Positions 8,487 to 17,688 are shown, counted from the stretch's first letter. The stretch is 36,427 nt of DNA from CAYOMP01 sp964405075 (GCA_964405075.1 CAYOMP010000013.1:1-36427), one strand, 5' to 3'. A program made the numbers and translations. Notes: generated from the letters alone by a model not told the origin.

Positions 8487-8723
8487 TATTAGATAATACA
8501 AGAAAACAAATAGAAAATAAAAAATAACGAAATAAAAAATCCGATATTTAAAACTATATTGACTATATATTACTTTCCGTGCAAATAACTGGCACGGAAA
8601 GTAATAAAAAAGCAACTTATTATCAAAGCATCCACGGTTTAGATATTTTATAATACCAAATTAGGTGGATGTAAATTTGAAATTATAAAATATCTAAACT
8701 AAATAAAAGGGAGATGAAGAAGT
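8487..8723 (+). promoter_or_regulatory. Structured gap between binding-protein and permease genes
   Basis: 237 bases with three inverted repeats. A 14-bp perfect hairpin (ATTACTTTCCGTGC 8569-8582 with GCACGGAAAGTAAT 8592-8605) has no T run after it, so it looks like a 3'-stabilising or processing hairpin rather than a terminator. An 18-bp perfect inverted repeat (8637-8654 with 8682-8699) ends 9 bases before the permease ribosome-binding site. A 7-bp pair (CATCCAC 8629-8635, GTGGATG 8665-8671) interleaves with it. Such gaps commonly keep binding-protein mRNA above permease mRNA. Confidence 0.65.
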
Positions 8724-9716
8724 ATGGCAGATATGACTACACAATTGCCAAAGCAGAAAAAAAGAAAAACTGTAGAGTATGGTAGATATGGTTACTTGTT
8801 TATTGCACCGTTCTTTATTGTATATGCAGTATTTCAGTTATGGCCATTGATATATACTATATGGATGAGTTTTATGGAATACTATGCAAAAGGGCTTAAA
8901 GAAGTTGGTCCAAATTTTGCTGGATTTAAGAACTATATGAATGTTGTTATTGGTTCGGGAGATAATTTCTTGAATACATATACAATTAGAGCACTTAAAA
9001 ATACTATTTTTATATGGGTTTTAAACTTTGTACCACAGATAGCATTATCATTGCTTTTGGCTTCATGGTTTACTGATACAAGAGTTAAGTTAAAAGCACA
9101 GGGAGCTTTTAAGGTAACAATGTTTATGCCTAACTTAATTACAGCAGCATCATTAGCAGTATTGTTCTATTCATTATTCAGTATTAATGGACCTGTTACT
9201 CAACTGCTTAAAAATATGGGAGTGCTTGCAGCTGATTATGATTTTATGCAACATAAATTACCAACACAGTTACTTATATCATTTATCCAGTTCTGGATGT
9301 GGTATGGAAATACAATGATTGTATTAATAGCAGGTATTTTAGGTATTAACCCAAGCTTGTTTGAAGCTGCTCGTGTTGATGGGGCTACTAGTAAACAGAT
9401 TTTTAGACAAATCACATTGCCATTATTAAGACCAATTACATTATATGTATTAGTTACATCAGCAATTGGTGGTTTACAATTATATGATATTCCATCATTA
9501 TTTAACATCAATCAGGGTGGAGATGGTCTTCCGGACTTTGCTTCAACAACAATTACAATGTACATTAGAAAACTTACATTAACAAGTAAAGACTATGGAA
9601 AAGCTGGTGCGGCATCAGTTGTACTTTTCCTTGTAACAATGGTAATTAGCTTGATTTTCTTTAACTTTATGGGTGATAAAGAAACAAAACAGAATAATAA
9701 GAGAAAGGGGGCTTAA
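8724..9716 (+). CDS. ABC sugar transporter permease (MalF/UgpA type)
   Basis: 330 residues, six predicted membrane segments, the first at about 27-48 (LFIAPFFIVYAVFQLWPLIYTIW). The EAA loop that contacts the ATPase is present (EAARVDGATSKQIFRQITLPLLRP, split here by position: starts near residue 214). It starts at ATG 8724 with a GGGAG about 10 bases upstream. Together with the next gene it forms the heterodimeric channel for the sugar delivered by the upstream lipoprotein. The stop is 3 bases before the next start. Confidence 0.92.
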   Translation: MADMTTQLPKQKKRKTVEYGRYGYLFIAPFFIVYAVFQLWPLIYTIWMSFMEYYAKGLKEVGPNFAGFKNYMNVVIGSGDNFLNTYTIRALKNTIFIWVLNFVPQIALSLLLASWFTDTRVKLKAQGAFKVTMFMPNLITAASLAVLFYSLFSINGPVTQLLKNMGVLAADYDFMQHKLPTQLLISFIQFWMWYGNTMIVLIAGILGINPSLFEAARVDGATSKQIFRQITLPLLRPITLYVLVTSAIGGLQLYDIPSLFNINQGGDGLPDFASTTITMYIRKLTLTSKDYGKAGAASVVLFLVTMVISLIFFNFMGDKETKQNNKRKGA

Positions 9717-9719
9717 TGA

Positions 9720-10619
9720 ATGAGTGCACAGGCAGTTATGACAGATGAGAATAAAAATGAAAAATTGGAAAGTTTATCAAAAAATATTCGTAGGACAAAA
9801 ATATTTAGAAATGTTATTTGTGTGATTCTTTGTTTATTAAGTGTGTTTCCTTTCTATATAATGATTATAAATTCAACAAGAGATAGCGCATCAATTCAGC
9901 AAGGACTATCACTTATACCAAGTAGTCAGTTTATATCTAACTTCCAAAAGTTAGGAGTAAAGGCAGCAAGTGTTGGTACACCAGTTTGGAAAGCTATGCT
10001 TAACAGTTTAGTTATTGCTGTACCTTCAACATTCTTTACAATTTATTTTTCAACAATGACTGCATATGGTTTATATGTATACAAATTCAAAGCTAGAAAC
10101 TTCGCATGGTCATTCATTTTAGGAATTATGATGATTCCTACACAGGTATCAATTATTGGTTTCTACAAATTTATGATTCAGTTAGGTTTAAATGACACTT
10201 ATATTCCATTGATTTTACCAGCAATAGCAGCTCCTTCAACGGTATTCTTTATGAGACAGTATATGAAAACTGCATTGCCACTTGAAATCGTAGATGCTGC
10301 CAGAATAGATGGTTCAGGTGAGCTTAGAACATTTAACACAATAGCAGCTCCTTTGATGAAGCCAGCTATGGCAACTCAGGCAATATTTGCTTTCGTTGCA
10401 TCATGGAATAACTTATTTACTCCATCAATGATATTGTCATCATCAACTAAGTACACATTACCAATGTTTGTTCAGGTTCTTAGAAGTGAACAGTTTCGTT
10501 CAGATTATGGTATGATTTATATGGGACTTCTTATTACAGTACTTCCTATTTTAGTAGTATACTTTATACTTTCTAAGTATATTATTGCAGGTGTTGCACT
10601 TGGTGGTGTAAAAGAATAA
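9720..10619 (+). CDS. ABC sugar transporter permease (MalG/UgpE type)
   Basis: 299 residues, six predicted membrane segments, the first at about 30-50 (ICVILCLLSVFPFYIMII). The EAA loop DAARIDGSGELRTFNTIAAP is in the position usual for MalG-like subunits. It starts at ATG 9720 after AGGGGG, and another ATG at 9716 is out of frame. It is translationally linked to the first permease and followed by the operon terminator, so the importer operon ends without an ATPase gene. Confidence 0.92.
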   Translation: MSAQAVMTDENKNEKLESLSKNIRRTKIFRNVICVILCLLSVFPFYIMIINSTRDSASIQQGLSLIPSSQFISNFQKLGVKAASVGTPVWKAMLNSLVIAVPSTFFTIYFSTMTAYGLYVYKFKARNFAWSFILGIMMIPTQVSIIGFYKFMIQLGLNDTYIPLILPAIAAPSTVFFMRQYMKTALPLEIVDAARIDGSGELRTFNTIAAPLMKPAMATQAIFAFVASWNNLFTPSMILSSSTKYTLPMFVQVLRSEQFRSDYGMIYMGLLITVLPILVVYFILSKYIIAGVALGGVKE

Positions 10620-10639
10620 TATATGTTTTATTAAAAATT

Positions 10640-10692
10640 CCTTTTGCAGTGGACAGTTTGAAAATAAATTGTTCACTGTAGAAGGTTTTTTA
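10640..10692 (+). terminator. Terminator of the sugar importer operon
   Basis: A long imperfect stem (CCTTTTGCAGTGGACAGTTT from 10640 pairing with AAATTGTTCACTGTAGAAGG to 10685, several G-U pairs) is followed by a T run at 10686-10691. Confidence 0.75.
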
Positions 10693-10760
10693 AATTTATC
10701 TTATAACTAAATTACAAGTGTTCTGTGTAAAATTGTAAAATGTTGTTGTAAATTAAAAAC

Positions 10761-10789
10761 TTGATATATTGATTTTGGTGTACTAGAAT
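10761..10789 (+). promoter_or_regulatory. Promoter of the Xaa-Pro aminopeptidase gene
   Basis: TTGATA (10761-10766), a 17-base spacer and TAGAAT (10784-10789), about 60 bases before the chosen start. Confidence 0.6.
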
Positions 10790-10848
10790 AATAAAGGGAT
10801 AAAAAATAGTTACAGGGTTATTTGAATACTGAATTAAGGAGTATGAAA

Positions 10849-12633
10849 ATGATTAAAAGCAGATTAGAAAAATTAAGAGATCTAATGAAAAATAGAGGTA
10901 TCGATATCTATATTATTCCTACGGATGATTATCATATGTCAGAATATGTAGGCGATTTTTTTAAATGTAGAAGTTGGATATCTGGATTTACAGGCTCAGC
11001 AGGAACTGTTGTAGTTGGCATTAATGAGGCTGGTTTGTGGGCTGATGGAAGATATTTTATTCAGGCTGAACAACAGTTAGAGGGTTCTGGAATTAAATTA
11101 TTCAAAATGGGAGAAGAGAATGTCCCTACAGTGAAAGAATACATAGAGAAGAATCTGAAAAAGGGAATGACTTTAGGATTTGATGCACGAGTTATTAATG
11201 CATATGATGGTCAGGAATATGCTGCCTTAGCTGAGAAAAAAGAAGCTTCAATTATATGTGAGTTAGATTTGGTAGGAGATATTTGGACGGATAGAGCTGA
11301 AATATCTACTGAACCGGCATATTTATTAGAAGACAAATATGTGGGAAAAACGGTTTCTGAAAAATTAGCTATGATTCGAGAAAAAATGAAGGAAAATGAC
11401 GCAGATTCACATATCGTAGCAACCCTTGATGACATTGCCTGGATATATAATATTAGAGGTAATGATATTGCATATAATCCGGTAGTGTTAGCTTTTTCTG
11501 TTATTACTATGGAAAAGGCATACATTTTTGCCAGTGAAAAAGCAATTGGAAAAGATATTACTGAGATATTAAAGAAGGATAATATAGATGTTTTACCATA
11601 TGACCAGATATATGATTTTGTGGCGAATATGGGCAGTGATGGAAAAGTATTAGTAGACACTGGATGTATTAATTATAGAATCTTTTCTAGCATAAAAATG
11701 GAAATTGTTGATAAAAATGCACCATCTACTGAATTTAAAGCTATAAAAAATGAGGTAGAACTTGAAAATACTAAAAAAGCTCATATTAAAGATGGTGTAG
11801 CGGTTACTAAATTTATGTATTGGTTAAAAGAAAATATTGGAAAAATTCCAATGACAGAGATTAGTGCATCTGATTATTTAGAGGAACTAAGAAAGGAACA
11901 GGAAGGATTTATTGAACTAAGTTTTGATACAATTAGTGCTTATAAGGCGAATGCAGCTATGATGCATTATAGTGCAGATGAGAACAGTAATGCTGTGTTA
12001 GAACCAAAAGGAATGCTATTAGTGGATTCTGGTGGACAATATTATGAAGGTACAACAGATATTACCAGAACTTTTGCATTGGGTGAGTTGACAGAGGAAG
12101 AAAAAACACATTATACAGCAGTTACCAGAGGAATGCTAAATCTACTAAATGCAAAGTTTTTATATGGTTGTAGAGGTGTTAATGTTGATATTTTGGCACG
12201 TCAGCCAATTTGGGATTTGGATATAGATTACAAATGTGGTACGGGTCATGGTGTAGGTCATATATTAAATGTTCATGAAGGACCTAATGGAATCAGATGG
12301 AAGCTTTTGAAAGATAATGCAATGAATGCAGTTCTTGAAGAGGGAATGATTACTACGGATGAGCCTGGTGTATATATTGAAGGAAGTCATGGAATACGAA
12401 TTGAAAATGAGATGATATGTCGAAAAGGTACTAAGAATGAGCATGGACAATTTATGTATTTCGAAAATATTACATTTGCACCAATTGATTTGGATGCTAT
12501 TAATCCAGAATTAATGTCCGTGAAAGAAAGAGAATTATTAAATGCATATCATAAGGAAGTGTATGAAGTAATATCTCCATATTTAAATGATGAAGAAAAA
12601 GCTTGGCTAAAAAAATACACAAGAAATATTTAA
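10849..12633 (+). CDS. pepP: Xaa-Pro aminopeptidase (M24B metallopeptidase)
   Basis: 594 residues from ATG 10849, 7 bases after AAGGAG; a TTG at 10822 has no such site. Two N-terminal creatinase-like domains precede the pita-bread M24 catalytic domain. All five dimetal ligands are visible: Asp393 and Asp404 (VDSGG...TTDITRTF), His471 (GTGHGVGH), Glu505 (TTDEPGVY) and Glu519 (RIENE). A C-terminal M24_C extension gives the approximately 600-residue bacterial/eukaryotic long form. It removes an N-terminal residue ahead of proline from peptides in the cytoplasm. It is a single-gene unit with its own promoter and terminator. The symbol is used in the broad family sense. Confidence 0.92.
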   Translation: MIKSRLEKLRDLMKNRGIDIYIIPTDDYHMSEYVGDFFKCRSWISGFTGSAGTVVVGINEAGLWADGRYFIQAEQQLEGSGIKLFKMGEENVPTVKEYIEKNLKKGMTLGFDARVINAYDGQEYAALAEKKEASIICELDLVGDIWTDRAEISTEPAYLLEDKYVGKTVSEKLAMIREKMKENDADSHIVATLDDIAWIYNIRGNDIAYNPVVLAFSVITMEKAYIFASEKAIGKDITEILKKDNIDVLPYDQIYDFVANMGSDGKVLVDTGCINYRIFSSIKMEIVDKNAPSTEFKAIKNEVELENTKKAHIKDGVAVTKFMYWLKENIGKIPMTEISASDYLEELRKEQEGFIELSFDTISAYKANAAMMHYSADENSNAVLEPKGMLLVDSGGQYYEGTTDITRTFALGELTEEEKTHYTAVTRGMLNLLNAKFLYGCRGVNVDILARQPIWDLDIDYKCGTGHGVGHILNVHEGPNGIRWKLLKDNAMNAVLEEGMITTDEPGVYIEGSHGIRIENEMICRKGTKNEHGQFMYFENITFAPIDLDAINPELMSVKERELLNAYHKEVYEVISPYLNDEEKAWLKKYTRNI

Positions 12634-12642
12634 TCAAGATAC

Positions 12643-12685
12643 GAAAGAAAAACACGAACTAATATAGGTCGTGTTTTTCTTTTTT
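12643..12685 (+). terminator. Terminator after Xaa-Pro aminopeptidase
   Basis: AAAGAAAAACACGA pairs with TCGTGTTTTTCTTT (right arm from about 12669) around an 11-base loop, ending in a run of seven Ts. Confidence 0.85.
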
Positions 12686-12695
12686 TGCGTGAACA

Positions 12696-12748
12696 GAAAA
12701 TTATGTTTACATAGGTTTTTGACGAGCGCTGCGGTAATTTGAAAAACT
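12696..12748 (+). repeat. Dispersed 53-bp repeat, copy 1
   Basis: Bases 12696-12748 match 31014-31066 at 49 of 53 positions, with weaker similarity continuing for about 25 bases. The core includes TTATGTTTACATAGGTTTT and GACGAGCGC. Both copies follow a terminator and precede a plus-strand gene. I cannot name the element. Confidence 0.8.
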
Positions 12749-12807
12749 CTCATTGTGTGTTTCGCGTTATTGAAAAAATTTGTGTAATAATTTTAAGTCT
12801 GTCTGCA

Positions 12808-12813
12808 TATAAT
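12808..12813 (+). promoter_or_regulatory. Possible -10 element of the Pel operon
   Basis: TATAAT, 65 bases before the pelD start, with no good -35 hexamer at 16-18 bases. It is the only candidate seen ahead of this operon and may depend on an activator. No c-di-GMP riboswitch motif is recognisable in the leader. Confidence 0.4.
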
Positions 12814-12878
12814 TTAATTGGTTAAAAAATAAGCAACATATAAATAAAGAGGTTTTCAAAAGGAAAGAGGGGGATACA

Positions 12879-14933
12879 ATGGAGATATTGATAGTGGGAA
12901 ATGTTCAATGTCTGAGTAGGGATTTTTTTAAGGTAATTGCAGAAAAAAACAAAATTGTATTATGTGGTGGTAAAGCAGAGGTAAATAGTGTAGATAATGT
13001 TTCTAATTATGAATTTGATATAAAAAGTGACGAATTTGCCAGATTATTTACGACTTTTTCCTTTGATAAAGTTATATATGTATCAGATACGATAACGACA
13101 GTTAATTATTCAGAAATAGAAAATCTGGAAAAAGTTATAGACCTGTGTCAAAAGAGAGAAAGCACACAATTTATATACATTAATCCTACAAATGTAATAA
13201 GTGAAAAATACAAGGGTCAATACGAAATAATTAAAGTTGCCAGCGATAGATTGTGTGAAAGGTATGTAGAAAAAGGCGGTTCGATGCTTGATTTAGAGGT
13301 ACCTTATATAGTTTCTGAACAATCTATAGGAACGTATTTTGAATGTATTTTGAAAAATGATGATACGTTTAACATAGTATATTCCAAAGAACAACAGATT
13401 GATTTGCTTTTTGACAGCGACCTTGCTGAATTTTTGTGCCATTTTTTTGAAGAAGAAGAGTCTGGATGTATAAAATACATTTTATCGGGTAATAATGTTT
13501 ACGCAATAAGTGATTTTTTACATATTTTATTTGAAAGGTTAGGGAAAGATAAAAAAATAGTTTATGGAGATGTGTGCGTTGAAAGGCAGACAGAAAAAAC
13601 TGATTTAAGGAAAAAATATGGTTGGTTTGCAAGAAAAAAGGCAGATAATTATTTTAATGAATGGATTGAAAATTATAAAGTTTCTACTAAAAAGAAAAAG
13701 ACGAAATCAAACAATAAGCAAGGTTGGAAAACAAAAATAATTAGTTTTATAGAGATTTTGGTGTTATTTATTGTGTGCGAATTAATAATTTATAAAACTA
13801 GAGATAATAATACTATTGGTTTTGTTGATTTTAGATTATTCTTCGTAATTATTGCCGGAATGATGTATGGCTTAAAGAGCGGAATTATTGCGTCTATAGT
13901 TGCTTGTATTTCTTATTTTTATAATAGTAGTGATTATGGAAATTGGCAAATTCAGTTTTATAACATAGTTAATTGGCTGCCTTTTGCTGTATATATGCTG
14001 ACTGGGGCTATAGCAGGATATTCAAAAGACAAATATGAAGATATGTTAGAAGACAGTCAGGAAGAAAGAAGAATACTTGAAACAAAATACATATATCTTA
14101 ATGAATTATATGCAAAAGTTTTGGAAAATAAGGAAAACTATAGTAATCAGATAGTAAATTACAGAAATAGTTTTGGGCGTATATATAATGCTACAAAACA
14201 ACTGGACTCGGTACTGCCGGGAGAAATATTTTACAATGCAGTTGCGGTAATTGAAGATATGTTAGAAACATCAAGTGTAGCGATTTATTCAGTTGACGCA
14301 GGTAGTAGTTATGCAAGATTAAATGCATGCTCAAGAGATTTGATGTTTTCTTTAAATAAGTCTATAAATATTGAGGATATGGAAATGGTAAAAAGGGCAT
14401 TGGAGTTGAAACAAACATGGGTTAATAAGGAAAGATTTGAAAATGTTTTTGATTATGCATATGGTGTAATCAGAAATGACAAACTGGTAGGTATTATAGC
14501 AATTGTGGATGCTCAATATAATCAGATGGGGATGGAATATCAAAATAGATTTGAAATAATGTCAGGACTTATTTCGGATTCATTAGTTAGAGCTATTGAA
14601 TATCAGGCAATTTCTGAAAGAGATATTATGATTCCAGATACAAAAATTCTAAAATACGAAGAGTTTATAAAAGAATTATATGTACAAAAACGTTTGAAAG
14701 AAAATAATAGGGCTAATTACCTGTTGCTGAAAGTTGAAACAAATGAGAATGATTATCGTACAATTAGTGACAAATTGTTAAGCGTTATTAGAAAAAATGA
14801 TTCTATGGGAGTTGATAAAGAGGGAAATGTATATATCATTTTAACTCAGGCGGATAGTATGAACATTAATATAATCAATAAGCGTATTAACAATAGCGGT
14901 ATTGTTTTAGAAAAAGTCGAAGATATAGCATAG
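12879..14933 (+). CDS. pelD: PelD-like c-di-GMP receptor with N-terminal SDR-like domain
   Basis: 684 residues, longer than the roughly 455 of Pseudomonas PelD. Residues 1-270 form an epimerase/SDR-like domain: YxxxK is kept as Tyr115-EII-Lys119, but the N-terminal GxxGxxG is reduced to VGNVQCLS, so NAD(P) binding is doubtful. Four membrane segments follow (about 286-304, 317-333, 336-349, 362-381), a coiled coil (385-430), a GAF domain (440-575) and a degenerate GGDEF domain (585-684). The active-site loop is lost, but RKND (Arg638-Asp641) sits where diguanylate cyclases have the RxxD inhibitory site that binds c-di-GMP. In characterised Pel systems PelD activates polymerisation when it binds c-di-GMP. 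It is first in the operon, with AGAGGGGG upstream. Pel identity rests on domain order plus the pelE-pelG genes after it. Confidence 0.85.
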   Translation: MEILIVGNVQCLSRDFFKVIAEKNKIVLCGGKAEVNSVDNVSNYEFDIKSDEFARLFTTFSFDKVIYVSDTITTVNYSEIENLEKVIDLCQKRESTQFIYINPTNVISEKYKGQYEIIKVASDRLCERYVEKGGSMLDLEVPYIVSEQSIGTYFECILKNDDTFNIVYSKEQQIDLLFDSDLAEFLCHFFEEEESGCIKYILSGNNVYAISDFLHILFERLGKDKKIVYGDVCVERQTEKTDLRKKYGWFARKKADNYFNEWIENYKVSTKKKKTKSNNKQGWKTKIISFIEILVLFIVCELIIYKTRDNNTIGFVDFRLFFVIIAGMMYGLKSGIIASIVACISYFYNSSDYGNWQIQFYNIVNWLPFAVYMLTGAIAGYSKDKYEDMLEDSQEERRILETKYIYLNELYAKVLENKENYSNQIVNYRNSFGRIYNATKQLDSVLPGEIFYNAVAVIEDMLETSSVAIYSVDAGSSYARLNACSRDLMFSLNKSINIEDMEMVKRALELKQTWVNKERFENVFDYAYGVIRNDKLVGIIAIVDAQYNQMGMEYQNRFEIMSGLISDSLVRAIEYQAISERDIMIPDTKILKYEEFIKELYVQKRLKENNRANYLLLKVETNENDYRTISDKLLSVIRKNDSMGVDKEGNVYIILTQADSMNINIINKRINNSGIVLEKVEDIA

Positions 14934-14944
14934 GGGTGAATTGT

Positions 14945-15823
14945 ATGATGATAATGATTGTAATTGTTATTCATGTTTTGTTATGTGTGTGCTTGACGAT
15001 TTTTAAAAAGAACAATGAATATTTGAAATTGGATAATATAATGCCCATTGTGTATGCTGTGCCATTTTTTGGAGCATTATGTCTATTGTGCAGAGTCAGA
15101 ACTGAAAGAAAATGCGAATTAGGAAAAAGGGCGATTGGTTTGGAAAAGGATAGCATTATGAAGGGTAGATTTAAAAAAATTCAGGTGGAGGATAATGATG
15201 ATTTGCAAGTAGTTCCACTAGAAGAAGCGTTATTAGTTAATAATGCGAAGGTAAGGCATTCATTAATGCTAAATATACTACATAAGAATCCTAATGAATA
15301 TTTGGAAATTTTACAAAGAGCAAGTAATAGTAATGATATGGAAGTTACTCATTATGCTACAACTATGATGATGGAAATTCTTACGGAATATGAAAAAAAT
15401 ATTCAAAAATATGATATAGATTATAAAAAAAATGGGGATGTGGAAATTTTAAAGGAATATATTCTGTATTTAGATGAATTTATTAAATCAAAATTGATTT
15501 CAGGTAATATTGAAATTATTTATAGGAGAAGACTGGCTGATTTGATTGCTGAATATGCCAGAAAAAAAGACAATATTGGTAAAATTATTTTTATAAATAT
15601 AGAAAACAATCTGATGTTAGGAGAGAACCAAAAAGCTTTTGAATTATTAGAGACAGCTAAAGAAAAGTATTCTTATGATGAACGTATATATAGGTTGTAT
15701 GGTCATTATTATGATAATGTGAGAGATTATAATTCATTAAAAGAAATGATAAGTGAAATTAAACAAAAGAATATGTACTTTAGCAAAGCAGGTAGGGAAT
15801 GGCTTACTTTTTGGGAAAATTAG
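14945..15823 (+). CDS. pelE: PelE-like membrane/TPR scaffold protein
   Basis: 292 residues from ATG 14945, 6 bases after GGGGTG; an in-frame GTG at 14936 lies in that site. Two membrane segments at the start (about 1-20 and 34-54) are followed by a cytoplasmic all-helical region with TPR-like helix pairs to the end. This is the PelE plan: in Pel systems it holds PelD, PelF and PelG together at the membrane. Sequence conservation of PelE is low, so the call leans on position between PelD and PelA, topology and size. The spacing to both neighbours is a few bases. Confidence 0.75.
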   Translation: MMIMIVIVIHVLLCVCLTIFKKNNEYLKLDNIMPIVYAVPFFGALCLLCRVRTERKCELGKRAIGLEKDSIMKGRFKKIQVEDNDDLQVVPLEEALLVNNAKVRHSLMLNILHKNPNEYLEILQRASNSNDMEVTHYATTMMMEILTEYEKNIQKYDIDYKKNGDVEILKEYILYLDEFIKSKLISGNIEIIYRRRLADLIAEYARKKDNIGKIIFINIENNLMLGENQKAFELLETAKEKYSYDERIYRLYGHYYDNVRDYNSLKEMISEIKQKNMYFSKAGREWLTFWEN

Positions 15824-15826
15824 ACA

Positions 15827-17665
15827 ATGATAAGAAGATTACGAGAACATATGAAAATAATGTGGCCTTTATGTGCATTATTTCTAATTGGAATTGTTCT
15901 TTTTTGTGAAAGAACAGGGATAAAAAAAGAAGAAGGTATAAATGAAAATATAAGTGAAGATTATTCTGTAAGTGTAGCGGGAAGCAATATCACAAGTCCG
16001 GTTAACCAGGAGATTGATACATTAGTTATTTCATGGGATGAAAATGAAACTGCAACTTACTATCTGGGAGAAGTTAAACAAATATTAAATGATATGAGAG
16101 CATCCTATGATGTATTAGATATAAATGATTATTGTGAGGGTACAGTTTACAATTATGATAAGTTGATTTTATGCATTTCTGATCTGGATTTATTTGGGGA
16201 CAATATTAGAGAAATTTCATCATGGGTAAAAAATGGCGGTGGACTTATGAATGTGTCTACCTATGAAACCAGCTCTAATTTTCAGCTGTTGTCAGGAAAG
16301 ATGGGAATAGCAGAAGGAGGAAAAGAATACACAGCAGTTAGTGGAATACGTGTTGACGATAATTTTATGATTGGTGCTAAGAATAGAGAGTTTTTATATG
16401 ATGAAACATATGTAGCAAATATAGAAGTTTTCTTAAACGACCAGTGTAAGGTATACATTGAATCTGTTGATAATGGCTTACCTATATTATGGGAGAAAAA
16501 ATATGGAGATGGTAAATTTGTTGTAATGAATCAAGCTCTTGTAGGTAAAGTGTGTAGAGGTTTTATTGCATCAGCTTATAGCCTGCTAGATGATATAAGT
16601 ATATATCCGGTAATTAATGCATCAACATTTTATATAGATGATTTTCCAGCACCGGTGCCAAGTGGAAATACAGATGGAATAAAGAAAGAATTTGGAACAG
16701 ATATTAACAACTTTTATTCTAACATTTGGTGGAACGATATGCTTAACTGGGAAGAAAAGTATGGCATAGTTCATACTGGATTAATTGTAGAAGAATATTC
16801 TGATCAGGTAAAGGCACCATTTGAAAGAAACACCATTACTGAAAGATATAAATTCTTCGGTAATATGTTACTTAACAGAGGCGGTGAATTAGGTTTTCAT
16901 GGATATAATCATATGCCATTATGTTTGGATGGCTTTGATTATATGGGGTTATACGATTCATATAAGTTGTGGAAAAGCAAGGAGGATATACAGGCGGGGT
17001 TAACCGAACTTAACGAATTTTCTAATGACCTTTTTAAAGAAACGAAATTTAGTGTTTACGTACCGCCTTCAAACATTTTATCTGAGGAAGGCAGAGAAAT
17101 CCTATTGGAAACACTACCAAATATAAAGGCTATAGCATCATTGTATATAGAAGGAGATTGCAGTTATACTCAGGAATTTGAGGTGAGTGAAGATGGCATT
17201 GTGGAAACACCACGTATAGTTTCAGGAGCTGTTTTTGATGAGTTTTCATATTTTTTGGCTTTTTCAGAATTGAATATGCATTATGTACAGTCACATTTTA
17301 TGCATCCTGACGATGTGCTGGATGAAGATAGAGGTGCATCTTTGGGATGGAAGAAAATGAGAGCTAATTTTGAAGAGTATTTAGATTTTATTTATTCTTC
17401 GGCACCAAATATAAAAGATTCTACTGGTAGTCAGATGGCAGATTCAGTAAAAAAATTTGATGCATTAAGTGTTAACAGATATGAAACAGATGAAGGCATG
17501 GCATTTGATATTGGTGGATTTGAGGATGTTGCTTACTTTATGGTTAGAATTAATGAAGGTGAGCTTAAAAATATTTCAGGAGGGACATACGAAAATGTGA
17601 CAGGTAATCTGTTTGTAATAGAGGCAACTAGTAATCATGTAGAAATTGAAATAAATAATGACTAA
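15827..17665 (+). CDS. pelA: PelA-type extracellular polysaccharide deacetylase (DUF2194-like)
   Basis: 612 residues. One membrane anchor at about 10-27 puts the rest outside the cell. Residues about 60-240 form a Rossmann/GATase-like domain, followed by a NodB-related deacetylase domain. Motif 1 is YIDDFPAP (Asp271-Asp272), motif 2 is HGYNH (His358, His362), then VPPSN and HFMHPDD late in the domain, all consistent with a metal-dependent deacetylase. It should remove acetyl groups from the GlcNAc/GalNAc-type polymer. The N-terminal glycoside hydrolase domain of Pseudomonas PelA is absent, as recorded for Gram-positive Pel loci. It starts 3 bases after pelE; ATG 15851 is a possible alternative start. 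Confidence 0.82.
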   Translation: MIRRLREHMKIMWPLCALFLIGIVLFCERTGIKKEEGINENISEDYSVSVAGSNITSPVNQEIDTLVISWDENETATYYLGEVKQILNDMRASYDVLDINDYCEGTVYNYDKLILCISDLDLFGDNIREISSWVKNGGGLMNVSTYETSSNFQLLSGKMGIAEGGKEYTAVSGIRVDDNFMIGAKNREFLYDETYVANIEVFLNDQCKVYIESVDNGLPILWEKKYGDGKFVVMNQALVGKVCRGFIASAYSLLDDISIYPVINASTFYIDDFPAPVPSGNTDGIKKEFGTDINNFYSNIWWNDMLNWEEKYGIVHTGLIVEEYSDQVKAPFERNTITERYKFFGNMLLNRGGELGFHGYNHMPLCLDGFDYMGLYDSYKLWKSKEDIQAGLTELNEFSNDLFKETKFSVYVPPSNILSEEGREILLETLPNIKAIASLYIEGDCSYTQEFEVSEDGIVETPRIVSGAVFDEFSYFLAFSELNMHYVQSHFMHPDDVLDEDRGASLGWKKMRANFEEYLDFIYSSAPNIKDSTGSQMADSVKKFDALSVNRYETDEGMAFDIGGFEDVAYFMVRINEGELKNISGGTYENVTGNLFVIEATSNHVEIEINND

Positions 17666-17688
17666 AAATAGGGGATGAAAACTATAAA

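Noticed and set aside
11211..11660. 149-codon minus-strand frame inside the Xaa-Pro aminopeptidase gene
   Set aside because: It is antisense to a well-defined metallopeptidase and has no ribosome-binding site or domain match.
12696..12748. Insertion-sequence or CRISPR origin for the 53-bp repeat
   Set aside because: There are only two copies 18 kb apart, with no transposase, no flanking target duplication seen and no spacer pattern.
12820..12878. c-di-GMP riboswitch in the Pel leader
   Set aside because: The leader is under 60 bases and lacks the conserved GEMM core, so it cannot hold the aptamer.
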